DNA of 64,000 bases from Nonlabens marinus S1-08 (GCF_000831385.1 NZ_AP014548.1:2347779-2411778); one strand, 5' to 3'. Numbered from the stretch's first letter, positions 51,965-61,386 are shown. Numbers and translations are program-made. Notes: generated by a model not told the origin, from the sequence alone.

Positions 51965-53194
51965 TTAATTCATTGCCTTAATACGTTGACTTAGACTAGG
52001 ATGCGAATAATTGAAGAAAACGTAGACTGGGTGCGGTGTTAAATTACTTAAGCTACTTTTGGATAAGGTTTTTAATGCTGCGATGAGTGGTGCGCTCTTG
52101 TAAGTTTCTTTTGCGTAATGGTCTGCCTGGTATTCAAACTTTCGCGAAAGCGAACTCATTACAATACCCGTTACCGTAGAAATAGGGGAGTACAACAAAC
52201 CAAATGCAATCAAACCTATATGAAAGGAAGCATTTGATACTCCTAATGCCTGTGCTAATAAGTCGCTATCTACAAATAAAGAAAAGAGCCATAGGGTAAA
52301 ACCAGTGGTGATCGTGCTTGCCAGCAAATTATAAATGATATGCATTTTCTTGTAATGACCCACTTCATGAGCTAGTACTGCAACAATTTCTTCTTCGGTA
52401 AGCTTGTCAATAAGCGTGTCATATAATGTCACTCGCTTCTCACTACCGAAACCGCTGAAATATGCATTTGCTTTTGTAGATCGTTTACTACCATCAATCA
52501 CATAAATTTTTTCTAATTGAAAACCTACGCTTTCTGCATAGGTCTTGATTTTGTTTTTTAATGCTCCTTCCTGCAGTGGGACTTGTTTATTAAATAAGGG
52601 TACAAATAAGCGTGCGTAAAACATATTCATCAACAAGGAAATAACGATAACTAGCATCCACACGTACCACCAAAAGTCATCTCCCGCCCATTGATAGCAT
52701 AAAATAATCACCGTGAGCAGACCGCTGCCTAAAATAGCGGTCAATAGCCAACCTTTAATTTTATCCAGTAGGAATGTTTTTCTCGAAGTTTTATTGAATC
52801 CAAAACGTTCTTCTATTACAAAAGTTCCAAAGTAAGAGAAAGGCAATGAGATCAGTTCTCCAGCGATAGCTATAATCGCAAAAAACACAATGGCTACAAG
52901 GATTTCCCCATCTACCATGGATCTTGCCCACTGGTCAACAATGGCAAAACCGTCTAGGAATAGAAAAATTAGAATTGCTGTAAAAGAAACACTGCTGCTT
53001 ATGAGACCAAATCTGAAATTAGTTTTTTTATACTCTTGTGACCGCTCATATTCTTCTATATCATAAACATCAGAGACCTCGCTGGGTATTGATTTAGAAT
53101 ACCAGGTGAAATTGAGATAGCTCAAACCTCGTTCTAAAACAAAGTCAAAAACTAAAATACCTATAATGATGTAAAATAAGGTCTGCGATTCCAT
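51965..53194 (-). CDS. M48 integral-membrane zinc peptidase (Ste24/HtpX-like)
   Basis: 409 residues with about seven helices. Zinc site VLAHEVGHYKKMH (HExxH about 275-279) with the third ligand Glu in SRKFEYQADHYAKE. The N-terminal peptidase_M48 extension (SWYSKSIPSEVSDVYD-like region) and NAYFSGFGSEKRVTLYDTL match CAAX-type Ste24 proteins. Likely envelope quality control. A palindrome variant encodes LSRK right before the FEYQAD zinc-ligand helix. Confidence 0.92.
   Translation of the reverse strand: MESQTLFYIIIGILVFDFVLERGLSYLNFTWYSKSIPSEVSDVYDIEEYERSQEYKKTNFRFGLISSSVSFTAILIFLFLDGFAIVDQWARSMVDGEILVAIVFFAIIAIAGELISLPFSYFGTFVIEERFGFNKTSRKTFLLDKIKGWLLTAILGSGLLTVIILCYQWAGDDFWWYVWMLVIVISLLMNMFYARLFVPLFNKQVPLQEGALKNKIKTYAESVGFQLEKIYVIDGSKRSTKANAYFSGFGSEKRVTLYDTLIDKLTEEEIVAVLAHEVGHYKKMHIIYNLLASTITTGFTLWLFSLFVDSDLLAQALGVSNASFHIGLIAFGLLYSPISTVTGIVMSSLSRKFEYQADHYAKETYKSAPLIAALKTLSKSSLSNLTPHPVYVFFNYSHPSLSQRIKAMN
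52137..52152. repeat. Dispersed palindrome, variant copy 15 (in CDS)
   Basis: AACTTTCGCGAAAGCG, two end mismatches. Encodes SLSRK at about residue 349 of the M48 peptidase. Confidence 0.75.
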
Positions 53195-53258
53195 GGAGCT
53201 AAGATACTAGGTGACTGACGGTACTCAAATTAAGGTCAAATGAACTTATACACCTTTT

Positions 53259-54074
53259 CTAACCAAATCCACGCTGGCGTTTTGCTTCAAATAAAAGTAC
53301 CGCAGCACTAACGGATACGTTCATGGAATCAATCGCGCCTCCCATGGGTATGATGATATTTGTTTTAGCAGCATCGCGCAAGTGCTTTGACAGTCCTGTA
53401 GCTTCAGTCCCCACAGCAATAGCCGTGGCAGTTGTAAAGTCCATGCGATCGTAGTTTTCACTTGATTGTAGCGTGGCTGCATATAAATTTATGTCGTTGC
53501 TTTTCAAGAATGCAATAGTGTCTGCCGCGCTGGCGATAGCTGTAGGAACGGTAAAAACACAGCCCACGCTGGATCGTATCACATTAGGATTGTATAAGTC
53601 TGAGACTGGATCCACAATGATTACGGCATCGATGTTTGCTGCATCTGCAGTTCGCAATAATGCTCCTATATTTCCAGGTTTTTCAGGTGATTCTGCGATA
53701 AGGATGAGCGGCGCATTAGATAAATGGAGTTGTGAAAGATGTGGGTTTTTCGCTTTCGCGAAAGCGATACAACCTTCAGTCCCACTGCGATAAGCTAATT
53801 TCTCATAGACCTCAGACGATACAGCTATTATATCAGTATTTTCCTCAAGTGTTAATTGCTTTCTTACTTGTGCAGGTTCAAAATCTTCACGACCTAGTAA
53901 AATTTCACTACAGACTAAAACCTGAGTCATTTCAAAATTTCCAGCACGCGCCAGTTGGATCTCGCGTTGACCTTCTATGAGAAATTGGCCTTCTTTTTTA
54001 CGCGTCTTACTCTTGCGTTGAAGCTGTTCCGCATATCTTATCAGGGCATTATGAGGACTGGAAATGTATTTCAA
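53259..54074 (-). CDS. TrmH/SpoU-family RNA 2'-O-methyltransferase
   Basis: 271 residues from TTG 54074. The N-terminal substrate-binding part (KTRKKEGQFLIEGQREIQLA) is followed by the knotted SPOUT domain with the three motifs: ESPEKPGNIGALLRTADAA, VGTEATGLS and IPMGGAIDSMNVSVSAAV. Targets tRNA or 23S rRNA; which one is unclear. The palindrome encodes AFAKA at about 104-108, the linker between the two domains. Confidence 0.93.
   Translation of the reverse strand: MKYISSPHNALIRYAEQLQRKSKTRKKEGQFLIEGQREIQLARAGNFEMTQVLVCSEILLGREDFEPAQVRKQLTLEENTDIIAVSSEVYEKLAYRSGTEGCIAFAKAKNPHLSQLHLSNAPLILIAESPEKPGNIGALLRTADAANIDAVIIVDPVSDLYNPNVIRSSVGCVFTVPTAIASAADTIAFLKSNDINLYAATLQSSENYDRMDFTTATAIAVGTEATGLSKHLRDAAKTNIIIPMGGAIDSMNVSVSAAVLLFEAKRQRGFG
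53751..53766. repeat. Dispersed palindrome, copy 16 (in CDS)
   Basis: Exact core in the SpoU methyltransferase gene, read as AFAKA at the interdomain linker. Confidence 0.95.
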
Positions 54075-54091
54075 ATTGATTGATATAAAAC

Positions 54092-54379
54092 TTAATAGGT
54101 CGCTGTTTTAGGCAAGTACTTATCCTTCATCCAGAAAGTGCCAAAGGGAACTACTGACATCAGTAATACAATCACCGTGTCTTTAAAATTCCATTTCAAT
54201 AACTGACCTACAACGATAGCCAAAACAATATAAGCCAAAAATAAAAAGCCGTGTGTCATACCCACAATGGTATTAGGCAAGCCTATGCCACCTAAATATT
54301 TCAACGGCATGGTAACAAATAGGATAAGTAAAAAGGAATAACCCTCAGCAATAGAGAGAATGCGGAAAATATTAATCAT
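54092..54379 (-). CDS. DUF3817 small membrane protein
   Basis: 95 residues with three hydrophobic helices: FRILSIAEGYSFLLILFV, KYLGGIGLPNTIVGMTHGFLF and VIVLLMSVVPFGTFW. The EGYSFL and HGFLF blocks are those of DUF3817 integral membrane proteins, function unknown. Start overlaps the mscS-like gene stop by 8 bp. Confidence 0.85.
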   Translation of the reverse strand: MINIFRILSIAEGYSFLLILFVTMPLKYLGGIGLPNTIVGMTHGFLFLAYIVLAIVVGQLLKWNFKDTVIVLLMSVVPFGTFWMKDKYLPKTATY

Positions 54380-55295
54380 TAGTAGACTTTTTCAAATCGT
54401 TCAATGACAAAGGTATGTTAGTCTCCCGACCATACAATTTGATTTCTTGAATATCTGCAGGTAGGTAGAACCCTTCTGCCATCAAGGCACGTTTCACATT
54501 ACCAATCACTCGTCCTTTAGTCTCTGATGCCACTCGCCCGTAATCAACTGTATCCACCCAAAACATGACTTTTAGATTAACGGTACTGGTAGCCAGCTCA
54601 TCTTCCATCACATAACTGCTGTGCTCCTCGTCAGAAACTACCTTTGGGTCTTCATTTATGGATCGCATAATGGTTTCCTTGGCTAGATTGATATCATCTT
54701 CATAATCTAGTCCCACTAGGAAATCCCAACGGAAAAATCCATCCTCAGTGTAGTTCGTTACTGGTTGTGTAATCACATCACTATTAGGAATATAAACATC
54801 TTTACCATCAAAGGTTTTGAGTTTTGTATATCGAAACTCCAATGATTTTACTTTACCAAAATTAGAGCCTATTTCAACCGTATCATTTACATTAAAAGGT
54901 CGATTAAAACTTAAAATAATACCAGCAATGAAGTTTTGACCTATGTCTTTAAACGCAAAACCTAAAATGACCGCACTCGCACCTGCAGTGGCAAAAATAC
55001 CAGCGCTAATATCACCAAAACCGGCTACCCGTAGTCCTAACACGATGACGGCAACTATCAGTAAGAAACGAATCGATCTACCTAAAAACCGACTCATCAA
55101 GGGGTCATTAGTTCTTGCTCTTGCCCTGCGAGTGGCAAAACGACTAATCATACCTGCAATTAAGAAACCTAAGATAATAATGATCAAACCCAATCCTAAT
55201 CTAGGAAGGGTTTCAATCAACTCCTCGTAATAGTGACTTAGGGTTTCAGTCAGTTGATTTTGAAAATCAACCTTGTTGGTTGTATTGTTCTGCAT
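54372..55295 (-). CDS. MscS-family mechanosensitive channel
   Basis: 307 residues, three N-terminal helices, with the pore helix AGIFATAGASAVILGFAFKD, the MscS beta domain (GIILSFNRPFNVNDTVEIGSNFGKV, PNSDVITQPVTNY) and a C-terminal alpha/beta part. The SRFLGRSIRFLLIV block precedes the pore helix. Likely an osmotic safety valve. Confidence 0.92.
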   Translation of the reverse strand: MQNNTTNKVDFQNQLTETLSHYYEELIETLPRLGLGLIIIILGFLIAGMISRFATRRARARTNDPLMSRFLGRSIRFLLIVAVIVLGLRVAGFGDISAGIFATAGASAVILGFAFKDIGQNFIAGIILSFNRPFNVNDTVEIGSNFGKVKSLEFRYTKLKTFDGKDVYIPNSDVITQPVTNYTEDGFFRWDFLVGLDYEDDINLAKETIMRSINEDPKVVSDEEHSSYVMEDELATSTVNLKVMFWVDTVDYGRVASETKGRVIGNVKRALMAEGFYLPADIQEIKLYGRETNIPLSLNDLKKSTND

Positions 55296-55383
55296 TTCTT
55301 TTTGGTTTGATGTAAAGTTACAGGCTCAGAAACTTTCAAATGTTAAGCTTAGAAAAAATTCAAGGTAGAAAGAACTACAGGTC

Positions 55384-55391
55384 TATTTTTG
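55384..55391 (+). promoter_or_regulatory. -7 promoter box TATTTTTG for the FAD oxidoreductase
   Basis: Exact box 4 nt before the ATG at 55396; leaderless message likely. Confidence 0.55.
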
Positions 55392-55395
55392 TAAC

Positions 55396-56643
55396 ATGCA
55401 ACAATCTCCAAAAGTTACCATTATAGGTGCCGGTGTTAGCGGTTTATGCGCAGCCATCGCTCTTAAAAATGCCGGAATCACGGCACAAATAATTGAGGCT
55501 CAATCCAGCCTAGGCGGTAGGGTACAAACTACTTTAAAAGATAATTTAATCTTAGACCATGGATTCCAAGTACTGCTAGACAGCTATCCTGCGGCACAGA
55601 AATACCTTGACCTAAAGACGCTTGACCTTGTCAAATTTGCTCCAGGCGCAATTATCTATAAAGGTGGAAAATCCACTAAAGTTGGGGATCCTACAAGAGA
55701 TGCGAGTTTCCTATGGGCCACTGCATTTTCTAGCATAGGTAGTATTAAGGATAAGTTGAAGATGTTTTCGCTTTCGCGAAAGCTGAAACAAAAAAGTCTG
55801 AAATCCATATTTGAAGCTAAGGAAATAAGCACTTTAGAATACCTAAAGCAAGAAGGTTTTTCAGAAAAAATCATAGAAAACTTTTTCAAACCTTTTTATG
55901 CTGGAATTTTTTTAGAAACCGAATTATCCACCAGCAGCCGAATGTTTGAATTTGTGTTCAAAATGTTTTCAGAGGGCTCTGCTACACTGCCATCAACGGG
56001 AATTGCTGCCATCTCTATACAGTTGGCACGCCAGTTAGAAGAGGGCCAGATTCAATTAAACAGTTCAGCTTCTAGGGTTCAAGGTTCAAAAATTACCATG
56101 GATGATGGAACCCAAGTTCATTCAGATTACACAATCATCGCAGGACAAGCAGATCGATTGATTCCTAATTTACCTATATCTAATTTGCAATGGCATGAAG
56201 TAACAGTGCTCTATTTCAAAACCAATCATAAAGGGTTTGGCAAACCTATTATAGGTTTAGTAGCTGATAAGGGTACTTTAACTAACAACTTCCATTTTCT
56301 ACAAGATCTTTTTAAAGGTCATGATAATGTGATCAGCGTTTCAGTGGTAAAAGCGCATGAGCATGAAGAGCATGAGTTGGCAGCAAGAGTGCGTATGGAG
56401 CTAAAAGAATACTGCCATATAGATTTAGGGGAAGTGATTGAGGTAAAAAAGATCAAAAAAGCCCTCCCTAATTTGAGAAACATCAATTATTGTATGGAAT
56501 CTACAGAAACTCAATTAACGGACCATATTTATCTGGCCGGCGATCATTTAAGTAACGGCTCCCTTAACGCTGCAATGCTTAATGGGGAAGTAGCTGCGCA
56601 AGCCGTGATCGATAAAATCGAAGGGAAAGTTCTGGTCGGGTGA
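55396..56643 (+). CDS. NAD(P)/FAD-dependent oxidoreductase (amine oxidase/carotenoid-type)
   Basis: 415 residues: the FAD motif VTIIGAGVSGLCAAIALKNAG, EAQSSLGGRVQT (amine-oxidase/phytoene-desaturase signature), and the C-terminal YLAGDHLSNGSLNAAMLNGEVAA. It belongs to the flavin amine oxidase superfamily that includes protoporphyrinogen oxidases and desaturases; substrate unknown. A palindrome variant encodes SLSRK at about residues 125-129. Confidence 0.87.
   Translation: MQQSPKVTIIGAGVSGLCAAIALKNAGITAQIIEAQSSLGGRVQTTLKDNLILDHGFQVLLDSYPAAQKYLDLKTLDLVKFAPGAIIYKGGKSTKVGDPTRDASFLWATAFSSIGSIKDKLKMFSLSRKLKQKSLKSIFEAKEISTLEYLKQEGFSEKIIENFFKPFYAGIFLETELSTSSRMFEFVFKMFSEGSATLPSTGIAAISIQLARQLEEGQIQLNSSASRVQGSKITMDDGTQVHSDYTIIAGQADRLIPNLPISNLQWHEVTVLYFKTNHKGFGKPIIGLVADKGTLTNNFHFLQDLFKGHDNVISVSVVKAHEHEEHELAARVRMELKEYCHIDLGEVIEVKKIKKALPNLRNINYCMESTETQLTDHIYLAGDHLSNGSLNAAMLNGEVAAQAVIDKIEGKVLVG
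55769..55784. repeat. Dispersed palindrome, variant copy 17 (in CDS)
   Basis: CGCTTTCGCGAAAGCT, one end mismatch, in the flavin oxidoreductase gene; read as SLSRK. Confidence 0.85.
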
Positions 56644-56754
56644 GGTAATCAACACAAGCCGATGATACCGAAACGAATCATGAAAACTGTATTTTCCTGT
56701 CTCTAATTTATTTGACCATTATTGTGGGTAAATAATTTCTTTAAATTTTAAGAC

Positions 56755-56799
56755 AAATAAAAAATCCAGAAAACTCCTCTCTATAAAGCTTCTGGATTT
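56755..56799 (-). terminator. Intrinsic terminator of the 2OG-oxygenase gene
   Basis: On the minus strand a 10-bp stem (AAATCCAGAA / TTCTGGATTT, 18-nt loop) runs into a TTTTTTATTT tract. Confidence 0.75.
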
Positions 56800-56825
56800 A
56801 GTTAATTACCGTAAAATATGGATGG

Positions 56826-57776
56826 TTACTTTTTAATCAAGCCAATTTCTACAAGTCGTTGGTGTAAAAATTCGCCAGCAGTAATATCTTCATATTCCTT
56901 AGGGTGATTATCATCTACACATTCGTCTAGACAATCTAACTTCATATCACTTCTAGGGTGTAAGAAAAATGGTATCGAATATCGGTGTGTGTGCCACAAT
57001 TCTCTAGGTGGGTTGACAACACGGTGAATGGTAGATCTCAACTTATTATTAGTATGTCTTTGCAGCATATCACCTACATTAATTACCAATTCGTCTTTTT
57101 GAGCGATAGCATCCAGCCACTGCCCATCACGACGTTGTACTTGTAAACCTGGAGCACTCGCACCCATCAACAAAGTAATCAAATTAATGTCTCCATGTGC
57201 TCCAGCTCTAACGGCATTTTCAGGTTCACTTGTAATAGGCGGATAGTGAATAGGGCGCAGGATAGAGTTTCCATTACTTGCCCAGTGGTCAAAATAATTT
57301 TCTTGAAGTCCTATGTGCAAGGCCAGCGCACGTAGCACGTATATACCTGTTTTTTCTAACATGCGGTAGGCCTCCATTCCAGTTTCATTAAAATCTGGAA
57401 GCTCTTTTACTACAACATTTTCTGGATAAGTTTCTGTCAATTCAGCATCATTGCTAGGCTCCTGACCAAAATGCCAGAACTCTTTCAAGTCGCCTTCTTT
57501 TTTGCCCTTTGCGTGCTCTTTCCCGAAGGATACATAGCCACGTTGTCCACCTAATTCTGGACGTTCATAAGATTTTTTAGTTTCCACAGGCAGTTGAAAG
57601 AACTTCTCCACCTCAGTATATAATTTTTCTTCTAAATCATCAGATAGAAAGTGGTTTTTAAGCGCCACAAATCCTATTTCTTCATAGGCTTTTCCTATCT
57701 CATCAATAAATTTCTTTTTCTTTTTAGGATCCTCGCTTAAAAAATCAGCGAGATCTACACTTGGTATATTTTGCAT
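56826..57776 (-). CDS. Isopenicillin N synthase-like 2-oxoglutarate/Fe(II) oxygenase
   Basis: 316 residues. The N-terminal DIOX_N region (IPSVDLADFLSED, EIGFVALKNH) precedes the jelly-roll with the iron ligands HGDINLITLL (His and Asp) and STIHRVVNPP (distal His) and the 2OG-binding RYSIPFFLHP (Arg). In bacteria these enzymes act on varied small molecules; substrate unknown. It stands alone with its own terminator. Confidence 0.9.
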   Translation of the reverse strand: MQNIPSVDLADFLSEDPKKKKKFIDEIGKAYEEIGFVALKNHFLSDDLEEKLYTEVEKFFQLPVETKKSYERPELGGQRGYVSFGKEHAKGKKEGDLKEFWHFGQEPSNDAELTETYPENVVVKELPDFNETGMEAYRMLEKTGIYVLRALALHIGLQENYFDHWASNGNSILRPIHYPPITSEPENAVRAGAHGDINLITLLMGASAPGLQVQRRDGQWLDAIAQKDELVINVGDMLQRHTNNKLRSTIHRVVNPPRELWHTHRYSIPFFLHPRSDMKLDCLDECVDDNHPKEYEDITAGEFLHQRLVEIGLIKK

Positions 57777-57929
57777 GATGACACTATAATTTTAAAATTC
57801 AAACTTACCTCACTTGATCTTGATTAGGTGTGTAAGAGTAAGTGCTGAACACATTATTAAATAGAGTTTAAAGATAAGATTCTTTAGCATTGGAAGAACA
57901 TAGTTGACGTCAAACTTATGATATTATTC

Positions 57930-57937
57930 TACATTTG
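57930..57937 (+). promoter_or_regulatory. -7 promoter box TACATTTG for the E1 gene
   Basis: Exact TAnnTTTG box 29 nt before the ATG at 57967; a TTG at 57904-57906 lies 23 nt upstream, slightly further than usual. Confidence 0.45.
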
Positions 57938-57966
57938 ATCCACTAACATAGACCTTCAAATTGCTT

Positions 57967-59946
57967 ATGTCTTCCTTATCAATCCCAGATTCTATAAAAC
58001 AAGAAACTTCTATTAAGCTATTCAAAGCAATGCTGTTGCCTCGATTAGTGGAAGAAAAGATGTTGATCTTATTGCGCCAAGGTCGCATTTCTAAATGGTT
58101 CTCAGGAATTGGGCAAGAAGCCATCTCTATCGGTGTAACCATGGCCATGGAAGAAGAGGAATACATCCTGCCTATGCATCGCAACTTGGGTGTTTTTACC
58201 TGTAGGAACATACCCTTATGGAAGCTGTTTGCTCAATGGCAAGGAAAAACAGATGGGTTTACTAAAGGACGCGATCGCAGTTTTCATTTTGGGACTCAAG
58301 AGTATAAGATTATAGGAATGATTTCTCATCTAGGTCCCCAACTAGGTGTTGCTGATGGTATTGCACTAGCACAAAAATTGAAAAAGACTAAAAAAGCAAC
58401 TGTGGTTTTCACGGGTGAGGGTGGAACCAGTGAAGGTGATTTTCATGAAGCACTCAATGTTGCTAGTGTCTGGGATTTACCTGTACTTTTTTGCATTGAA
58501 AATAACGGTTATGGACTTAGTACTCCTACAAGCGAGCAGTACCGCTGTAAAGATCTTGCCGACCGTGGCATAGGCTACGGGATAGAATCCCATATTATAG
58601 ATGGAAATAATATTGTAGAAGTCTATTCTAAGATCAAAGACATTTTAGAAGAAATGCGGGAACAACCACGACCCGTATTGGTTGAGTTTAAAACTTTTCG
58701 CCTGCGTGGTCATGAAGAGGCAAGTGGTACTAAATATGTGCCCGATGAACTTACCGCATATTGGGAAGCGAGAGATCCTGTCGAGCTCATGAAACAAGCA
58801 CTTTTGGATAAAAAATGGATATCAGATGAAGATATCGATCGATGGTCGCAGGAATTTAAAAATACCATTAATGAAGATTTAGAGATCGCTTTCGCGAAAG
58901 CGAAACCCACGTCATCAATTGAACAAGAATTGGCTGACGTTTATAAACCAAACACTATTAAATACCCGGCATTACCTGAAGCCACCCAAAACATACGTTT
59001 TGTGGATGCCATTCATGAAGGACTAAAAGGCGCAATGCGCAAGCATGAAGATTTAGTAATTATGGGTCAAGATGTGGCAGAATATGGAGGAGTTTTCAAA
59101 ATAACGGATGGCTTCTTGGAGGAGTTTAGTGCAGACCGTGTGAGAAACACACCTATATGTGAAAGTGCTATTGTAGAAGCTGGCATGGGACTCAGTATCG
59201 CTGGAATGAAAGCGGTAGTAGAGATGCAGTTTGCTGATTTTGTAAGCAGTGGCTTTAACCCCATTGTAAACTATCTCGCAAAATCATATTACCGTTGGGG
59301 ACAGCAAGCTGACGTTGTCATACGCATGCCATGTGGCGCCGGTGTTGGTGCTGGACCTTTCCACTCCCAGACTAACGAGTCCTGGTTCTATACCATTCCG
59401 GGATTGAAAATTGTCTATCCAGCGTTTCCAGAAGATGCTAAAGGTTTACTAGCCGCCGCCATTGACGATCCTAATCCAGTACTGTTTTTTGAACACAAAG
59501 CCTTGTATAGATCTGTATATGGAGAAGTTCCAGTGGAAGATTATGGGATTGAGTTGGGTAAATCACGACTTGTCAGAGAAGGAAAAGATCTTAGCATTAT
59601 AACTTACGGTGCAGGAGTCCATTGGGCATGTCAGTTAAACGATGAACTAATGTTAAGTATTGACATTATCGACTTGCGAACTTTAGTACCCTTAGATAAA
59701 GAATCCATTATAAAAAGCATTCAAAAAACAGGAAAAGCATTGGTGTTGACTGAGGATAATTTGACAGGAAGCATCGCTAGCGATATTGCATCAATGATAG
59801 GTCACGACTGCTTTGAGCAGTTAGACGCACCTGTGGTAAGAGTAGGAAGTATAGATACACCTATACCATTTCACCAAGATTTAGAGCGTAGGTATCTACC
59901 CATAAATAGACTTAGAGATGCGATAAAAAGTTTGCTAGAATATTAG
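57967..59946 (+). CDS. 2-oxoacid dehydrogenase E1, fused alpha and beta subunits
   Basis: 659 residues. The alpha part (about 1-320) binds thiamine diphosphate: GQEAISIGVTMAM, GEGGTSEGDFHEALN (about 148-162), IENNGYGLSTPT. The beta part (about 345-659) starts IRFVDAIHEGLKGAM, with VVEMQFADF and HSQTNESWFYTIPGLK. It is closest to branched-chain (2-oxoisovalerate) dehydrogenases, which supply branched acyl-CoA starters for lipids; pyruvate is not excluded. ATG 57967 is used; TTG 57961 is an alternative. Palindrome copy in the linker. Confidence 0.9.
   Translation: MSSLSIPDSIKQETSIKLFKAMLLPRLVEEKMLILLRQGRISKWFSGIGQEAISIGVTMAMEEEEYILPMHRNLGVFTCRNIPLWKLFAQWQGKTDGFTKGRDRSFHFGTQEYKIIGMISHLGPQLGVADGIALAQKLKKTKKATVVFTGEGGTSEGDFHEALNVASVWDLPVLFCIENNGYGLSTPTSEQYRCKDLADRGIGYGIESHIIDGNNIVEVYSKIKDILEEMREQPRPVLVEFKTFRLRGHEEASGTKYVPDELTAYWEARDPVELMKQALLDKKWISDEDIDRWSQEFKNTINEDLEIAFAKAKPTSSIEQELADVYKPNTIKYPALPEATQNIRFVDAIHEGLKGAMRKHEDLVIMGQDVAEYGGVFKITDGFLEEFSADRVRNTPICESAIVEAGMGLSIAGMKAVVEMQFADFVSSGFNPIVNYLAKSYYRWGQQADVVIRMPCGAGVGAGPFHSQTNESWFYTIPGLKIVYPAFPEDAKGLLAAAIDDPNPVLFFEHKALYRSVYGEVPVEDYGIELGKSRLVREGKDLSIITYGAGVHWACQLNDELMLSIDIIDLRTLVPLDKESIIKSIQKTGKALVLTEDNLTGSIASDIASMIGHDCFEQLDAPVVRVGSIDTPIPFHQDLERRYLPINRLRDAIKSLLEY
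58887..58902. repeat. Dispersed palindrome, copy 18 (in CDS)
   Basis: Exact core in the E1 gene, read as AFAKA at about residues 308-312, near the alpha-beta junction. Confidence 0.95.
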
Positions 59947-60005
59947 CTAGTAAGCACTTAATTTTTTTAAATTTGAAACACCCCTCAAAACTAAATTCTA
60001 CTATT

Positions 60006-60224
60006 ATGAAATTCATGGATGAAGCGGACAATTTTAGATACGTCCTTTGGTTCTTGACCGGCTTGTTTGCAATATTAGTTTTCTTTGGACCTAGTGAGGG
60101 AACTCTCGGTTTGACGGGTAGATTGTTATTTGGTTTGTTCTCAAGTCTTTTAGTTATTTATTTGATTTTGAAGTTCATTCAAAAGAAGTATTACTCGCGA
60201 AAGGTAGAAGAGTCTCAATCTTAA
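60006..60224 (+). CDS. Small two-helix membrane protein, unknown
   Basis: 72 residues from ATG 60006 (MKFMDEADNFRYVLWF) with two hydrophobic segments (about 12-28 and 40-58) and a basic tail (FIQKKYYSRKVEESQS). An upstream in-frame TTG at 59973 adds 11 residues but no better start. No family recognised. It lies between the E1 gene and the polyketide operon and could belong with either. Confidence 0.6.
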   Translation: MKFMDEADNFRYVLWFLTGLFAILVFFGPSEGTLGLTGRLLFGLFSSLLVIYLILKFIQKKYYSRKVEESQS

Positions 60225-60258
60225 CTTTTATAATTCTTCAATAGCGACTTTCCGCTTC

Positions 60259-60266
60259 TATCTTTG
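60259..60266 (+). promoter_or_regulatory. -7 promoter box TATCTTTG for the polyketide operon
   Basis: Exact TAnnTTTG box 4 nt before the GTG start at 60271; the message probably starts at the start codon itself. Confidence 0.6.
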
Positions 60267-60270
60267 AGAA

Positions 60271-61386
60271 GTGGATACAAACTTTGATATTATCATAGCA
60301 GGCGGTGGACTTTCTGGTCTTTGGGCTGCCATAGAACTCGGCGGGAGTTATAATGTTTTAATGCTTGATCTTGATACGTACCCCAGACACAAAATGTGTG
60401 GCGAGTATCTTAGCGCAGAAATCTCCGATTTATTACAATCTAAAGGCATCAACCTGAGCAAATTATCGGACGTTCACATTGATAACTTTCAAATTTCATT
60501 ACACAACGGCAAACGCATTTCAAGTAGACTTCCTTTGGGTGGTTATGGTATTTCTAGGTTTTATTTGGATAACGAACTTTTCAAAAAAGCAAGTGAGACT
60601 TGCACTATTAAAAAAGAACGAGTCGTAGAAATTTACGATGATCAAGAAATTCAAAAAGTAATTACAAATGAGTCTTCCTATACCTGTAAACAAGTAATTG
60701 TTGCCACAGGAAAACGCTCTCAACTGGACCGCCAGTTGAAAAGAGAGTTCATGCAAACCAAATCAGAATGGCTAGCGGTGAAGATGCACTATGATTATGA
60801 ATTCCCTACAGATCGCGTAGAGTTACATAATTTTGACGGTGGTTATGCTGGTCTTTCTAAAACCGAATCTGGAGCGGTCAATTTATGTTATCTGACTAGT
60901 TTTAGATCCTTCAAGCGTTACAAGGATGTCGCCGTTTTTCAAGAAAAAGTTTTGAGTGCTAACCCTCACCTCAAAGTTTTTTTTGAGAAAGCAGTTCCCT
61001 TATGGAAAAAGCCGATTACCATATCGCAAATTTCTTTCGGAGCTAAAAAGCAAGGCGCACACCAACTTTTATTTATTGGAGATTGTGCGGGATTAATACA
61101 TCCCTTATGTGGAAACGGTATGGCCATGGCAATACATAGCGCACACATCGCTGTTAGTGCTATTGATGAGTACTTAAACGGACGTCTCAACAGGAAACAG
61201 ATGATCCAGCGATACAATAAAAACTGGCGTTCTACTTTTAGCTCACGCATGCTCATGGGACGCTGCATGCAAGCGATTTTAATACATCCAGGAATTACTC
61301 GAGTAATGTATAATATATTACACCGACTCCCTTTCTTGATGCCTAAGATTATCAAAAAAACCCACGGTAAACCAGTTCAGTCTTGA
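60271..61386 (+). CDS. FAD-dependent oxidoreductase of the geranylgeranyl reductase/UbiH type
   Basis: 371 residues from GTG 60271; the next ATG lies beyond the FAD motif. FAD fold: FDIIIAGGGLSGLWAAIEL, PRHKMCGEYLS, and GDCAGLIHPLCGNGMAMAIHSA (second FAD motif). This fold includes hydroxylases and double-bond reductases. Next to a type III polyketide synthase it is a candidate tailoring hydroxylase or reductase. First gene of a tight operon, directly behind a -7 box; overlaps the methyltransferase gene by 4 bp. Confidence 0.88.
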   Translation: MDTNFDIIIAGGGLSGLWAAIELGGSYNVLMLDLDTYPRHKMCGEYLSAEISDLLQSKGINLSKLSDVHIDNFQISLHNGKRISSRLPLGGYGISRFYLDNELFKKASETCTIKKERVVEIYDDQEIQKVITNESSYTCKQVIVATGKRSQLDRQLKREFMQTKSEWLAVKMHYDYEFPTDRVELHNFDGGYAGLSKTESGAVNLCYLTSFRSFKRYKDVAVFQEKVLSANPHLKVFFEKAVPLWKKPITISQISFGAKKQGAHQLLFIGDCAGLIHPLCGNGMAMAIHSAHIAVSAIDEYLNGRLNRKQMIQRYNKNWRSTFSSRMLMGRCMQAILIHPGITRVMYNILHRLPFLMPKIIKKTHGKPVQS

